In this document: positions 43,721 to 53,745 of the stretch, piece by piece
How the letters are laid out: each line of letters begins with the position of its first letter
How positions within the stretch are numbered: the first letter of the stretch is position 1
Origin: an uncultured Bacilli bacterium
GTDB taxonomy: Bacteria; Bacillota_I; Bacilli_A; RF39; UBA660
Assembly: GCA_934096125.1 (NCBI GenBank)
Contig: CAKOLB010000001.1
Location: forward strand, 124,001-188,000
Reading direction: 5' to 3'
DNA: 64,000 nt
Translations under genes and position numbers: made by a program
The notes under the pieces: generated by a model
Seen by the model: the letters and a program-made list of their open reading frames with translations, nothing else
Told to the model about the DNA's origin: nothing
Database searches by the model: none

Positions 43721-43931
43721 TACTCTAAACTCTTGTTGTTATTTCCAAACCTTTAAATATTAAAACAAAAAACCAAAGATTTCTCTTCAGCTCTAATTAT
43801 TTTTGTTAAAGTTCTTACTTGATCACTTTTACTTAGTTGTTTTTTATAGTCTGCTCTAAACATTTCTAAAATAATATCAAGTTTAGCCATAGTAATTTTT
43901 TCATAAAACTCTAAATTATATAATCTATTTC

Positions 43932-46900
43932 CTAGTCAAACACTTTCTCAAGTCTTTTACCAATAATAGAATACAAATATACTTCTATTTTTTTGGTATA
44001 TATACTAGCCACATAATCATAATAAACTTGAAGTTGCTCTTTATAAATATCTTTGGATATATCTTTAAGCTTATAATCAATAATCACCACTTTATCATCA
44101 TAAATAAGAAGCAGGTCTATAATACCATGATAACTTACATCATTTATTTCATAATAAAATTCATGTTCCCGAAGCACTTTAGCAGCATCAAAATCAAAAT
44201 ACTTAGCAAGGCCATCAAAAACTTTATCATCAAGAGGGCTATATTCCATTTTCTCATGCATACTTGTCCCATATTCCAAAAGCTTGTTTTCTTCCTTAGT
44301 AATAACTTCTTTCATTGCATGGGATGCCCGCTTCATCTCTTGAACATTTTTTTCCACATCAATATTTATAAACTCTATCTTCTCTTTACTATCTACATCT
44401 ATTTTTACTTTAGATTTAATAAAATTATAATCTTTCGTTAAATTCAAATCTTTCATATTTAAAAGTGTTTGATAAGACTTGAGGTTCCCTGATAGTGAGC
44501 TTAAAAAATCATAAAACGACCGATAACTATAAAATGTACCTGCATCTATTACATCTTTTACCAACCTAGGCTTTTTCACCTCTGGCATAACCATAATAAT
44601 CTTTTCTTTACTTCTTGTTAAAGCTACATAAAAAAGTCTTATTTTCTCTGCTATTTCATCACTATAATATTTTCTTTTAACTAAATACTTAATAAATGTA
44701 TCACCAACCCCATCATCATAAAAAGGAGTTATAATACCATAAGTATTATCAAACATAAATTTATTATGTAAATCTCTTAAATTAAATGTTTTTGCAAAGC
44801 CCGCAAAATAACACACTGGAAACTCAAGACCTTTAGATTTATGAATATTCATAAGTTTCACACTAGCCTCTGTACTTCGAGCAGTCTTATATTTTATACT
44901 TTTATTTTCCTTTATCTGTTTATCTAAATAATTTTTAAAATCATTTATAGTATAACCTAAATCATCCATATTCTGGGCAAGATCCCAAAGATACCGATAT
45001 CTTTTTAAACCAGCTTCCACATTTCCAACCAAAGTAAGCTTTTTATAAACATCAAATGTTTCATATATTTCTCTTAAAAGTATATAAGGACTTTTTTTAT
45101 CTAAGTCTTGTGCAAGTTTTTTACACTTTAAATAAACATCAGTTTTATAAATATCATTACTCTCTAAAGCCGAAAATACCTCATCATCCATCATGTTTCC
45201 AAGATAACTTCTTGCCACGCTCATAAAAAAGTATCTCATCTCTTTATCAATTTTCCCAAGATATATCTTTTGAACTAAACCAATTATATTTTTAAGAATA
45301 TATATACTATCATCATCTAACAAATCACTATCTTTATACATATCTAAAGGAATATTAAAATACTCAAATATCTTTTTATATAAATCCATAGCACTACCTC
45401 TATCTAAAATAATACTAAAATCATCATAAGTTATCTCTCTATTTTGCTCTTTATCGGCATCATATACTAAATATTTCTCCTCCATTTTCTTTTTTATATC
45501 TTGAGCAATTATAAAAGCTTCTATTTCATCATTTGTAAACTCTTTAGTGCTACTTTCATATTTTAATATATCCATATAATTATTATTGTCATTTTTCCCA
45601 AGTGTTTCATAAGCTTTATTTCCATAAACCATCATATGCCCATGTTTATAATCTGCTCCCCCCATATCCTCTTGCATAATCGGTGCAAATATTTCATTTA
45701 TGTTATGAAGTACTTCTTCTCTTGACCTAAAATTTTTAAGTAAATCTATTTTTTCCCCCCCAATAGAATTACTATAATTATTATATTTCTGTCTAAAAAT
45801 ATCTGGATTAGCATTTCTAAATCTATATATCGACTGCTTTATATCTCCAACCATATATACATTATTATTTTCAATATAGTTTATAAAAACTTCTTGTAAA
45901 TCACTAGTATCTTGATACTCATCAATCATTATCTCAACAAAATAATTTTTTATACTTTCACAAATACTTTCATTTTCCGATACTATCCTTATTGCCATCT
46001 TCGCTATATCCGTAAATTCATAAGCACATCTTTCTTTTTTATATAAATTTATTTTTATATCAAACCTTTTAATTATCTCTCTTATAATTTGCACGTATTC
46101 ATAAGTACTCATGTAGTAAGTTATATATTCTTCTTTAGAATAGACCAAATAACTTTTAATTTCACTAAACAATGCTTTTATACGCTCTTTTAAATCTAAA
46201 TATTCTTCATCTATACTACAAAACCTTGGAAGTTTACTATCTTTATATTTATATAAATCATCATAAGTCTTTGGCTGAAAAAACTTCCCTAAAACATCAT
46301 AAAGCTTCATGGAAAAATCTGGTTCAAGTTCTCCCTCTAGTTCGTAAAAAGTATTTTCCAATTCCAAACATTTTTCTTTTAGCAAGGAAAAAAACTCATC
46401 AAATCTTTTTTCTACATACTCCTTACTATAAAATTTTTCTAAGTACTTATCCAAATATTTATCCTTATCATATTTTAAGTCTAATCCCCCATTTATACTT
46501 AGCACAGCTTCTTTAATTAAATCATCATCTCGCAAAGTAAAGTCATCTAGAAGTTTTAAAAATGCTTCATTTTTTTCTTCATAAAGATCCATAAAAATTT
46601 CATCTAGTATTTTCTCTTTTTCAAGAGCAATCACAGAGCTATCTACTATTTTGACATCCCTGGAAATATTAAGAAGATAATGATATTTTTTAACAACACT
46701 TAAGGCATAGGCATCAAAAGTAGTAATATATGCTTCATTTAAATCTCGCAGTGCTTTTGATAGTCCAGCTTTTTTTAGCTTTTTCCTAATTCTATTAGCC
46801 ATTTCTCCAGCGGCTTCATTAGTAAATGTTAAAATCAAAATTCGGCGAATATCAATTCCACTTTGCACCATGGCTAAAACTCTTTCTGACAATACTGCTG

Positions 46901-46985
46901 TCTTACCAGAGCCTGCACCCGCGGAAACAATAATATTTGTTCCCCTTTGATTTATCGCTTGAAGCTGCTCACTCGTCCACTTCAT
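43932..46985 (-). CDS. addA: ATP-dependent helicase/nuclease subunit A
   Basis: AddA is the UvrD-like helicase and nuclease of the AddAB double-strand-break repair complex. The 1017-residue protein begins TSEQLQAINQRGTNIIVSAG, with Walker A SAGAGSGKTAVL. It contains motif II MIDEYQDTSDLQ, motif III GDIKQSIYRFRNANPDIF, motif V NIHKSKGLEFPV and motif VI RLFYVALTRSKEK. The C-terminal RecB-like nuclease has YHGIIDLLLIYDDKVVIIDYK. It is about 200 residues shorter than the B. subtilis protein. It overlaps addB by 17 bp. Confidence 0.94.
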   Translation of the reverse strand: MKWTSEQLQAINQRGTNIIVSAGAGSGKTAVLSERVLAMVQSGIDIRRILILTFTNEAAGEMANRIRKKLKKAGLSKALRDLNEAYITTFDAYALSVVKKYHYLLNISRDVKIVDSSVIALEKEKILDEIFMDLYEEKNEAFLKLLDDFTLRDDDLIKEAVLSINGGLDLKYDKDKYLDKYLEKFYSKEYVEKRFDEFFSLLKEKCLELENTFYELEGELEPDFSMKLYDVLGKFFQPKTYDDLYKYKDSKLPRFCSIDEEYLDLKERIKALFSEIKSYLVYSKEEYITYYMSTYEYVQIIREIIKRFDIKINLYKKERCAYEFTDIAKMAIRIVSENESICESIKNYFVEIMIDEYQDTSDLQEVFINYIENNNVYMVGDIKQSIYRFRNANPDIFRQKYNNYSNSIGGEKIDLLKNFRSREEVLHNINEIFAPIMQEDMGGADYKHGHMMVYGNKAYETLGKNDNNNYMDILKYESSTKEFTNDEIEAFIIAQDIKKKMEEKYLVYDADKEQNREITYDDFSIILDRGSAMDLYKKIFEYFNIPLDMYKDSDLLDDDSIYILKNIIGLVQKIYLGKIDKEMRYFFMSVARSYLGNMMDDEVFSALESNDIYKTDVYLKCKKLAQDLDKKSPYILLREIYETFDVYKKLTLVGNVEAGLKRYRYLWDLAQNMDDLGYTINDFKNYLDKQIKENKSIKYKTARSTEASVKLMNIHKSKGLEFPVCYFAGFAKTFNLRDLHNKFMFDNTYGIITPFYDDGVGDTFIKYLVKRKYYSDEIAEKIRLFYVALTRSKEKIIMVMPEVKKPRLVKDVIDAGTFYSYRSFYDFLSSLSGNLKSYQTLLNMKDLNLTKDYNFIKSKVKIDVDSKEKIEFINIDVEKNVQEMKRASHAMKEVITKEENKLLEYGTSMHEKMEYSPLDDKVFDGLAKYFDFDAAKVLREHEFYYEINDVSYHGIIDLLLIYDDKVVIIDYKLKDISKDIYKEQLQVYYDYVASIYTKKIEVYLYSIIGKRLEKVFD

Positions 46986-49287
46986 TTGCTACCTCACTTT
47001 CTATAATCACTTCATCTTGCTTAGTTTTAAAACAAATATCTCGAAAACTACAATACGTGCAAGCATAATTTTTTTTATCGATAACTTTTGGGTTTATGGC
47101 AAACTCTCCTTTAAAAATATTTTCTATAGCATCATCGATTATAGCTTCTTGATTTTCGGCAAGAGTGTCCATCATAGCATCATCTAAAACCTTACTGCTT
47201 TTTAAAAATTCACCATCCTTTTTACATTTTAAACCCTTAATAATTTTACTACTAGCATAATTTTCATCAATTAATCTTAAAATATTTTCATCACTATTTG
47301 TATACCCGTTTAATCGCATATTTTCAGACTTAAAGGCTTCTAAAGTTTTCTTATCATCCTTTTTTAAAGGACTAGTTAATATCTGTTGAAAATAAAAGCC
47401 TCCAATTCTTGCCTCACTAAACTTAGAAGACTTTCTAAGTAAATATAAATACATCGGCAGTTGCATATTAATACCATAAGGAAAAGTCTTTAAAGAAATA
47501 TCTTTCTTTCCTGTCTTATAATCTATTGCTAAAACTACATCTTTGCCATTATATGTATCATATAACACTTTATCAATAATTCCTTCAATTAATACTGTTG
47601 TATCTCCTCTTTTTTTTACGACACTTATCTTTTCTTCTTCCAAAGACTTCTTTAAAGAAATAATTTCCTGCTGGTGCCTCAAATATGATAATGTTCCCTC
47701 AAGCTCTCTGCCTAACTTTTTTAAATAAAACATTTCTTTGGCATTTAACGAAATATTTCCTTCCCGAATATACACCTGAACTTCTTCATCTATATTTATA
47801 TCATTTTTAAGTCCTTTTTCCACTATATAGTGAGCGACTTTCCCAAGTAGCACTTTCAAACTACTTTCAAATAAATCAAGCTTTAAAATTCTAGCCACAT
47901 AATACTTAAAACTACACTCATAGTAACTTTCTAAGCTTGTATATGAAAGTCTCAGTTCATCACCAATTACTTCTTTTAAAAGGCTATTATTTACTTTTTT
48001 ATATTTATTATCATATCCTCGATAAAAAATTGATAAAGAATTAGCATAAGTATCAAACCAAAGTGACCTAGCATTATATTTATATAAGTTATCTAAAAGA
48101 CTAGCATAAAAAATCTCACTTAAATCTTTAGAGTAACTCTTGCTTCTATCTACAACTGCCTCTTTTATATTAGCATCAAGTATATCTAGTATCGTACTTG
48201 GATAGCACTTTCCATTATCACCGCACTCTTTATAAAACAAATAAAGATTATTTATCTCATATATTTTTTGTAAAACTTTTTTTTCTTCTAGGATATTTTT
48301 TTCACTTGAAGTATCAAGCCCAAGTTTTCGGCATGCATCATCACTTAAATACTCATCATCCTTATATATCTTCGGATAATCTCCCAAATTAAACCCTAGC
48401 CAAAACACATAATCATCTTTATTAATATAATCATCATAACTTATAACATCTATGCCATTTTCAAAAATCTTTCCTGGCAAAACAGTGCTTTTTAAATCAC
48501 TAATAATAAACTCTTTACGAAGCACTTCTCCCTCAAGGCTCGCACTTTTATTAATAATATCTATCAAATAATTTATATCATTATCCTTTAGCTTCTCTAT
48601 TACTTCCAAAAGATTTGTCCCATCGTAAAGCCTTAAAAACTCTTGCGTAAGTGATAGCGAGTATAGTGAACTTTTTTCAGGTACATTTATAGGTAAATCA
48701 AACATATAAGCATAATAATTTAAATAGTTGTAATACTGAGGTTTAGCAATAATTTTAATCTTTCGCACTGGCACATTTGATGAAATTAACATACAAATCT
48801 TTTCAAAAACACTCTCCACCTCGGTGGATATATCACTAGCTTTAAAGCACTCAATCTTTTTTGGAAAGTAATCTTCATGCATCACCTTCACATTTAACCA
48901 ATTTAATATTTTTTTCTCTTTTAAAGAAAGTTCTTCCTCATAAACAAGTATCTCTTTATTTAAAATATATTCTTTAAATCCCCCATTCACTTGCCAAAGT
49001 CCCTTATTTTCAAGTTTTCCTTTAAGATTTATTAAAAAATTAACCTTGGCATCATTTACATCCTGCAAAAAATACATATTTTCAAGAAAAATCTTGGCAA
49101 TATCTAAGCTTACATTGCACTCTTTCATCACATAAAGTATTGCTTGCTTATCATAATCACCATAAATATTTTTCTTTATCTCATCAAATGTATAAAACTT
49201 ATAATTATGAAACCTTTTTTCTTCATATAACTTTTTTAAAATATGCTTTTTTTGTGCTGGACTTGCCATAATTATTTTTTCATCCAT
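46969..49287 (-). CDS. addB: ATP-dependent nuclease subunit B (AddB-like)
   Basis: This 772-residue protein lies directly before addA and ends with the AddB C-terminal features: an LSYTSLESYYECSFKYYVA segment, the nuclease core IEGIIDKVLYDTYNGKDVVLA with DYKTGK, and the CTYCSFRDICF cysteines of an iron-sulfur cluster closed by the earlier cysteine. The N-terminal half is an inactivated helicase-like region. The family length in B. subtilis is about 1160, so this is a compact version. Start has GAGGTGA. Assignment is strong from context and C-terminus. Confidence 0.88.
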   Translation of the reverse strand: MDEKIIMASPAQKKHILKKLYEEKRFHNYKFYTFDEIKKNIYGDYDKQAILYVMKECNVSLDIAKIFLENMYFLQDVNDAKVNFLINLKGKLENKGLWQVNGGFKEYILNKEILVYEEELSLKEKKILNWLNVKVMHEDYFPKKIECFKASDISTEVESVFEKICMLISSNVPVRKIKIIAKPQYYNYLNYYAYMFDLPINVPEKSSLYSLSLTQEFLRLYDGTNLLEVIEKLKDNDINYLIDIINKSASLEGEVLRKEFIISDLKSTVLPGKIFENGIDVISYDDYINKDDYVFWLGFNLGDYPKIYKDDEYLSDDACRKLGLDTSSEKNILEEKKVLQKIYEINNLYLFYKECGDNGKCYPSTILDILDANIKEAVVDRSKSYSKDLSEIFYASLLDNLYKYNARSLWFDTYANSLSIFYRGYDNKYKKVNNSLLKEVIGDELRLSYTSLESYYECSFKYYVARILKLDLFESSLKVLLGKVAHYIVEKGLKNDINIDEEVQVYIREGNISLNAKEMFYLKKLGRELEGTLSYLRHQQEIISLKKSLEEEKISVVKKRGDTTVLIEGIIDKVLYDTYNGKDVVLAIDYKTGKKDISLKTFPYGINMQLPMYLYLLRKSSKFSEARIGGFYFQQILTSPLKKDDKKTLEAFKSENMRLNGYTNSDENILRLIDENYASSKIIKGLKCKKDGEFLKSSKVLDDAMMDTLAENQEAIIDDAIENIFKGEFAINPKVIDKKNYACTYCSFRDICFKTKQDEVIIESEVANEVDE

Positions 49288-49374
49288 TAGTTATCACCTC
49301 AATACTTACCACCATCATTTTAACACACCAAAAAGTTATTTTAAAATAAAATATTAATTCAGAAATTCATTTAT

Positions 49375-50035
49375 TTATTCTAGCAAATATGTATTTTTTT
49401 CAACTTTTATTGTATTTATTCCTATTTTTTTTTGCTGTATTAACATTATCAATATTGTCATCCAAAAATAATAATTCTTCAGGTCTAATATTATGTTTAT
49501 TTAATATATATTCATAAAAATCCATGTTCGGTTATATTTTATGAATCTCAGCAGCGATAATTAAATCCTCTAAGTAATTGACATTAAAGGATTCTCCAAT
49601 AAAATTTCTTACAAAAGACAAATGATTAGTTGCAATAATAACTTTTATATTATTTTCCGAAGTAAACTCACATCTATTAGGAAGCCCTCCCCATTTTACA
49701 TAATTCCAAAAACTCTCTTCTTCTTTGGCCTTTTTACCAGAAAATGAGGTAAATTTTTTATAAGATAATGGAAAAATATTAAATAAAACATATCCACCGG
49801 AAAGCACAGTGGAAAGTTCCTGAGACAATAATTTACTATTAGACCCCGTAATAAATATACTAGTATTATCTGTAGATGCCCAAAGAGAATTAACAACCTC
49901 TTCAAACTTTTCCACTTTTTACACTTCATCTAAAAATATATAAAGTTTGTCTTTATCAACTAATTTACTTTTCACATATGAACTTTTTATAATCTTTTAA
50001 TTTCTCAAACTCAATATATTAAAAATTATTATAAC
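49375..50035 (-). pseudogene. Chimeric pseudogene: AAA_14 ATPase remnant joined to a HAD-hydrolase remnant
   Basis: On the minus strand the first part is an AAA_14-type ATPase lacking its P-loop: KDKLYIFLDEV then a stop where Gln is expected, KFEEVVNSLWAS, SIFITGSNSKLLSQEL, LFNIFPLSYKKF and YVKWGGLPNR. Right after this the sequence changes to a HAD-type hydrolase: NNIKVIIATNHLSFVRNFIG, EIHKI-stop-PNMDFYEYIL, PEELLFLDDNIDNVNTAKK, and after a frame change GINTIKVEKN to a stop at 49375. Both parts are broken. The 5' end of the ATPase is also out of frame. Confidence 0.75.
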
Positions 50036-50075
50036 AATACCTTTAATAAAATATAGTAATTTAAAAAAGAAGAAA

Positions 50076-52592
50076 TCACTTTTTCATAAGCTCTAGTCTT
50101 TCTTCTTCTTCTTTTAATGTTTGTCTTTCTTTTTCAACTAAATTTGCTGGTGCTTTCTTACAATAGTTTTCATTACTAAGAAGTTTTCTTCTTCTCTCAA
50201 TTGAAGCCTCTAAATCTTTTATTTGTTTTTCCTTTAGCATTTTACTTTCCAAATTCTCTTCTTTTTCATAATATATATCCACATTATAATCTTTGTAAAT
50301 AACACTATATTTTTGCTTATCATTTTTGCCTATTTGCGCATCACTTATTCTAAGAATTTTAAATATCAGCGAATAATCAGCATCACTTCGGATGTCCACT
50401 AAAAAGTCTTTACCAATTTTATTTTCTAATTTTACATTTCTAAATAACTTAATAAATTCTTTTTTATTTTCATAACTTTCCATATCTTCCATATATATTT
50501 CCTTTTCATTATATACTGGATAAGTATCTAGAATAATGTTTTCTTGTTTTAATGGAAGCATTGAATATATCTCATCAGTTACATAAGGCATAAATGGATG
50601 AAGCATTTTAAGTATACTATCTAAAACTTTATAAAGAACTGATTTTGTTACCATACTATCTAATCTAAATTTTGATACTTCGATATAATTATCACAAAAA
50701 TCATTCCAAATAAAGTTATATAAAATCGTACCTACATTATTAAATTCATACTTTTCCATAAATTTCGTAACACTAGCAACAGTTAAATTTAGTTTAGTTA
50801 ATATCCATTTATCTTCTTCTTTTACATCATCAAGTGTTACTTCTTTTAAGTTCTCAATATTCATAAGAACAAATCTTGATGCATTCCAAAGTTTATTAAT
50901 GAAGTTCCAAGTTGATTTAACTTTTTCCTCATCATATCTAAGGTCAGTTCCAGCTGCTGCAGATGTTGTTAAGAAAAATCGTAAAGCATCTGCTCCATAC
51001 TTTTCAATAACATCCATTGGGTCTACTCCATTACCAAGACTCTTACTCATCTTTCTACCCATTTTATCTCTTATTAGTCCATGAATAATACAATCTTTAA
51101 AAGGTCTTTGACCAGTAAAATGTAAGCCTTGAAAAGTCATTCTATTAACCCAGAAAGGTATGATATCATAACCAGTTACCAAACAGTTGTTAGGATAAAA
51201 TTTCTTATAATCATCAGTCTCTTCCGGCCAACCAAGTGTACTAAAAGGCCACAAAGCACTTGAGAACCAAGTATCTAAAACATCTAAGTCTTGAACCCAG
51301 CCTTCTTCTTCCACGGGAGTTTCACTAACAATTACTTCTCCATCTTTATACCAAGCTGGTATTCTATGTCCCCACCATAACTGTCTTGAGATGCACCAAT
51401 CATAAGTTATCTCCATCCAGTGATTCATCGTCTTTTCATATCTTTCCGGAACAAAATTAACTTTAGTCTGAGCATTTTTTTGATTTTCAAGTACTTTATC
51501 AGCAAGAGGTCTCATCTTAACAAACCACTGAGAAGAAAAATAAGGTTCAACCATTGCATTACTTCTTTCACTATGCCCAACATTATGAACTATTTCTTCA
51601 ACACCTACAAGTAAATCTTGTTTTTGTAAATCTATTTCTATCCTATCACGAGCCTCAAACCGGTCAAGTCCCGCATAAGGTCCTGCATTTTCATTTAAAG
51701 TACCATCTTTATTTATAACAACTACTCTCTCTAAGTTATGTCTAAGCCCTACTTCAAAGTCATTAGGGTCATGAGCAGGCGTAATCTTAACAACCCCAGT
51801 TCCAAACTCAGGGTCAGCATGCATATCTCCAATAACTGGAATTTTCTTATTTAAAATAGGTAAAATTACATTCTTTCCAATATATTTATTATATCTTACA
51901 TCTTCAGGATTAACTGCAACAGCAGTATCACCAAATAAAGTTTCCGGTCTTGTTGTTGCTACTACTAAATAATCTTCAGCATCCTCTAAAAAATACTTAA
52001 TTTTATAAAATTTACCCTTTACTTCTTTATATATTACTTCTTCATTAGATAAAGCAGTCATCGCAACAGGGTCCCAATTTATGATTTTTTCCCCACGATA
52101 TATAAGCCCCTCATCATAAAGTTTCTTAAATACATGTACAACTGCTTTATTAAGTCCCTCATCTAAAGTAAATCTTTCTTTTGAATAGCAAAGTGATAAA
52201 CCAAGTTTTGCCCATTGATTATGGATATTTTCGGCATACTCTTCTTTCCACTTCCAAGCATACTCAAGCCACTTTTCTCTCGGTAAACTTCTAGGGTTAA
52301 TTCCCATTTCTTTTAATTTTGCATCAACCTTTGATTGGGTCGCAATTCCCGCATGGTCCATTCCCGGTATCCAAACAGCATTATACCCTTGCATTCTTTT
52401 AAATCTAATTAAAATATCTTGAATAGCAGTATCCCACGCATGCCCAAGATGAAGTTTTCCTGTAACATTTGGCGGAGGAATAACAATTGCATATGGCTTA
52501 AGATTAGGCCTTTCTTCAAAATAACCATTTTTAACCCACTTATCATACTTTCCTTTTTCCACACTTAAATGGTCATATTTCTTATCAAGCAT
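50076..52592 (-). CDS. valS: Valyl-tRNA synthetase
   Basis: ValRS charges tRNA-Val and edits mischarged Thr. The start at 52592 follows AAAGGAAGAAG. The longer frame to 52667 runs through the T-box. The 838-residue protein has the HIGH motif in [18 protein letters not shown], the editing domain with [25 protein letters not shown] in [12 protein letters not shown], the anticodon-binding domain (about 600-720), and the C-terminal coiled coil ([20 protein letters not shown]). It is controlled by an upstream T-box. Confidence 0.97.
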   Translation of the reverse strand: MLDKKYDHLSVEKGKYDKWVKNGYFEERPNLKPYAIVIPPPNVTGKLHLGHAWDTAIQDILIRFKRMQGYNAVWIPGMDHAGIATQSKVDAKLKEMGINPRSLPREKWLEYAWKWKEEYAENIHNQWAKLGLSLCYSKERFTLDEGLNKAVVHVFKKLYDEGLIYRGEKIINWDPVAMTALSNEEVIYKEVKGKFYKIKYFLEDAEDYLVVATTRPETLFGDTAVAVNPEDVRYNKYIGKNVILPILNKKIPVIGDMHADPEFGTGVVKITPAHDPNDFEVGLRHNLERVVVINKDGTLNENAGPYAGLDRFEARDRIEIDLQKQDLLVGVEEIVHNVGHSERSNAMVEPYFSSQWFVKMRPLADKVLENQKNAQTKVNFVPERYEKTMNHWMEITYDWCISRQLWWGHRIPAWYKDGEVIVSETPVEEEGWVQDLDVLDTWFSSALWPFSTLGWPEETDDYKKFYPNNCLVTGYDIIPFWVNRMTFQGLHFTGQRPFKDCIIHGLIRDKMGRKMSKSLGNGVDPMDVIEKYGADALRFFLTTSAAAGTDLRYDEEKVKSTWNFINKLWNASRFVLMNIENLKEVTLDDVKEEDKWILTKLNLTVASVTKFMEKYEFNNVGTILYNFIWNDFCDNYIEVSKFRLDSMVTKSVLYKVLDSILKMLHPFMPYVTDEIYSMLPLKQENIILDTYPVYNEKEIYMEDMESYENKKEFIKLFRNVKLENKIGKDFLVDIRSDADYSLIFKILRISDAQIGKNDKQKYSVIYKDYNVDIYYEKEENLESKMLKEKQIKDLEASIERRRKLLSNENYCKKAPANLVEKERQTLKEEEERLELMKK

Positions 52593-52612
52593 AAAACTTC
52601 TTCCTTTCTTAT

Positions 52613-52790
52613 AACAAAAAAGAATGGTTACCAAGGAGTCAAATTCATGACGGTACCATCCTTTCATTTCTCTTTCTAGGTTTTAATGGATCCTCTCCAA
52701 CATTTCTCCTTTTGCAACCTTCAACTAAGCACTTTATTAGTTTCCACCAACCACTAACTCTCTAGCAAAGTACTTTAGCATACTCCTCAA
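52613..52790 (-). promoter_or_regulatory. T-box leader of valS
   Basis: On the minus strand the leader has the stem I GA motif AGAGAG, the conserved GGTTGGTGGAAAC of the distal stem, and the T-box GGATGGTACCGTC close to the consensus GGGTGGNACCGCG. A terminator hairpin follows (GGATGGTACC with GGTAACCATTC, then TTTTTT). GTT at 52699-52701 in GAAATGTTGGAG is a candidate Val specifier codon. Uncharged tRNA-Val would favour the antiterminator. Confidence 0.88.
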
Positions 52791-52811
52791 AAATCATCAA
52801 AACTTAAAACT

Positions 52812-52840
52812 ATTCTAACAAAATTTTTACCCAAGCGCAA
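52812..52840 (-). promoter_or_regulatory. Probable promoter of the valS leader
   Basis: On the minus strand TTGCGC (52835-52840), 17 bp, TAGAAT (52812-52817). The -35 box overlaps the end of the upstream gene and the start point would fall just before stem I. Confidence 0.5.
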
Positions 52841-53732
52841 TAGTATCTCTTAAATTTCCTTCCACATACACTTCATAATTTTTATCATTTTTACTTATAT
52901 TAACATTATTTCCATCAACAATCATCACGCGGTCGATAAGACCATCTTCTATTTTTTCATAAATAAGTAAATTCATTCCCACACGTACAAACAAATACTT
53001 GCCAGCTCCATAAGCATTACTTATAAGCATATCTGTTAAATAAATATTGTTATCGTAATCATATACATGATAAGAACCATCATAAGTAACATAGTAATTA
53101 TCAGAAAAATCAACTATTTCCGCATCACTTTGAGCTAAGACTTTTTCTGCTCTATCAATAATTTGCCACTTCAAGCCATCATAGACAATAAACTTATTAA
53201 ATGAAAGATTATTATTTTCCATAAAAGCTGGAACTCCAATAAACTCATAATTATTAGCTATAACTTTACTTGATAAATCCAAATACACTATCCCCCATTT
53301 ACCATCTTTTTTATTTATTAAAACATTTGGTTTACTATCAATTTTATATGTTTTAACATCTTCATATCTATTAACTACCGTCCCAGTTTTGACATTAATA
53401 AGTTCTAAACTATTACTATTTTTAATAATTCCAAAGCTTTTACTAAGAGTACTATCAATATCACTTACCCCATATTTATAATAATTAATATGATATTTAT
53501 CATCATCAATCACTGACGATGCCCGCGAGCAAGTCTTACATGGATAAGTTTCTAAAAGATTATTACGATCATAAAAATATACTTTATCTTGATATATCAA
53601 AGACTTACTAGGATTAGTATCAATAACCTCTCCATTTTTGTATTTACTATGAACTACAGTTGCAACAATACTTAAGGGAAGAAAAAGAACAAGCAAAACA
53701 ATTTGGGTATAAAGCGTCTTTTTATCTTTCAT
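52827..53732 (-). CDS. Membrane-anchored extracellular protein with WG-type repeats
   Basis: The family is not recognised. The 301-residue protein has one N-terminal membrane helix (LYTQIVLLVLFLPLSIVATVV) and an extracellular part of short strands with tyrosine and asparagine. KDGKWGIVYLD and DGLKWQIIDR look like WG repeats, suggesting a small beta-propeller. A CKTC motif near residue 65 could form a disulfide. It follows the larger propeller-like protein by 13 bp, in the same operon as a hybrid kinase and an Hpt-receiver protein, which suggests a sensor or ligand-binding role. Confidence 0.6.
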   Translation of the reverse strand: MKDKKTLYTQIVLLVLFLPLSIVATVVHSKYKNGEVIDTNPSKSLIYQDKVYFYDRNNLLETYPCKTCSRASSVIDDDKYHINYYKYGVSDIDSTLSKSFGIIKNSNSLELINVKTGTVVNRYEDVKTYKIDSKPNVLINKKDGKWGIVYLDLSSKVIANNYEFIGVPAFMENNNLSFNKFIVYDGLKWQIIDRAEKVLAQSDAEIVDFSDNYYVTYDGSYHVYDYDNNIYLTDMLISNAYGAGKYLFVRVGMNLLIYEKIEDGLIDRVMIVDGNNVNISKNDKNYEVYVEGNLRDTIALG

Positions 53733-53745
53733 AACTCCTCCCTTC

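Noticed and set aside
43753..43890. A 45-codon minus-strand frame between addA and pyk, starting MAKLDIILEMFRADYKKQLS
   Set aside because: It has no ribosome-binding site and no recognisable family. It looks coding-like but could be a scrap, so it was not listed as a gene.
43932..43985. Frames antisense to long genes that look open (for example opposite addA, valS, lon and the surface proteins)
   Set aside because: They lack ribosome sites and have the amino-acid make-up expected of the reverse of AT-rich coding DNA. They are shadows of the genes on the other strand.
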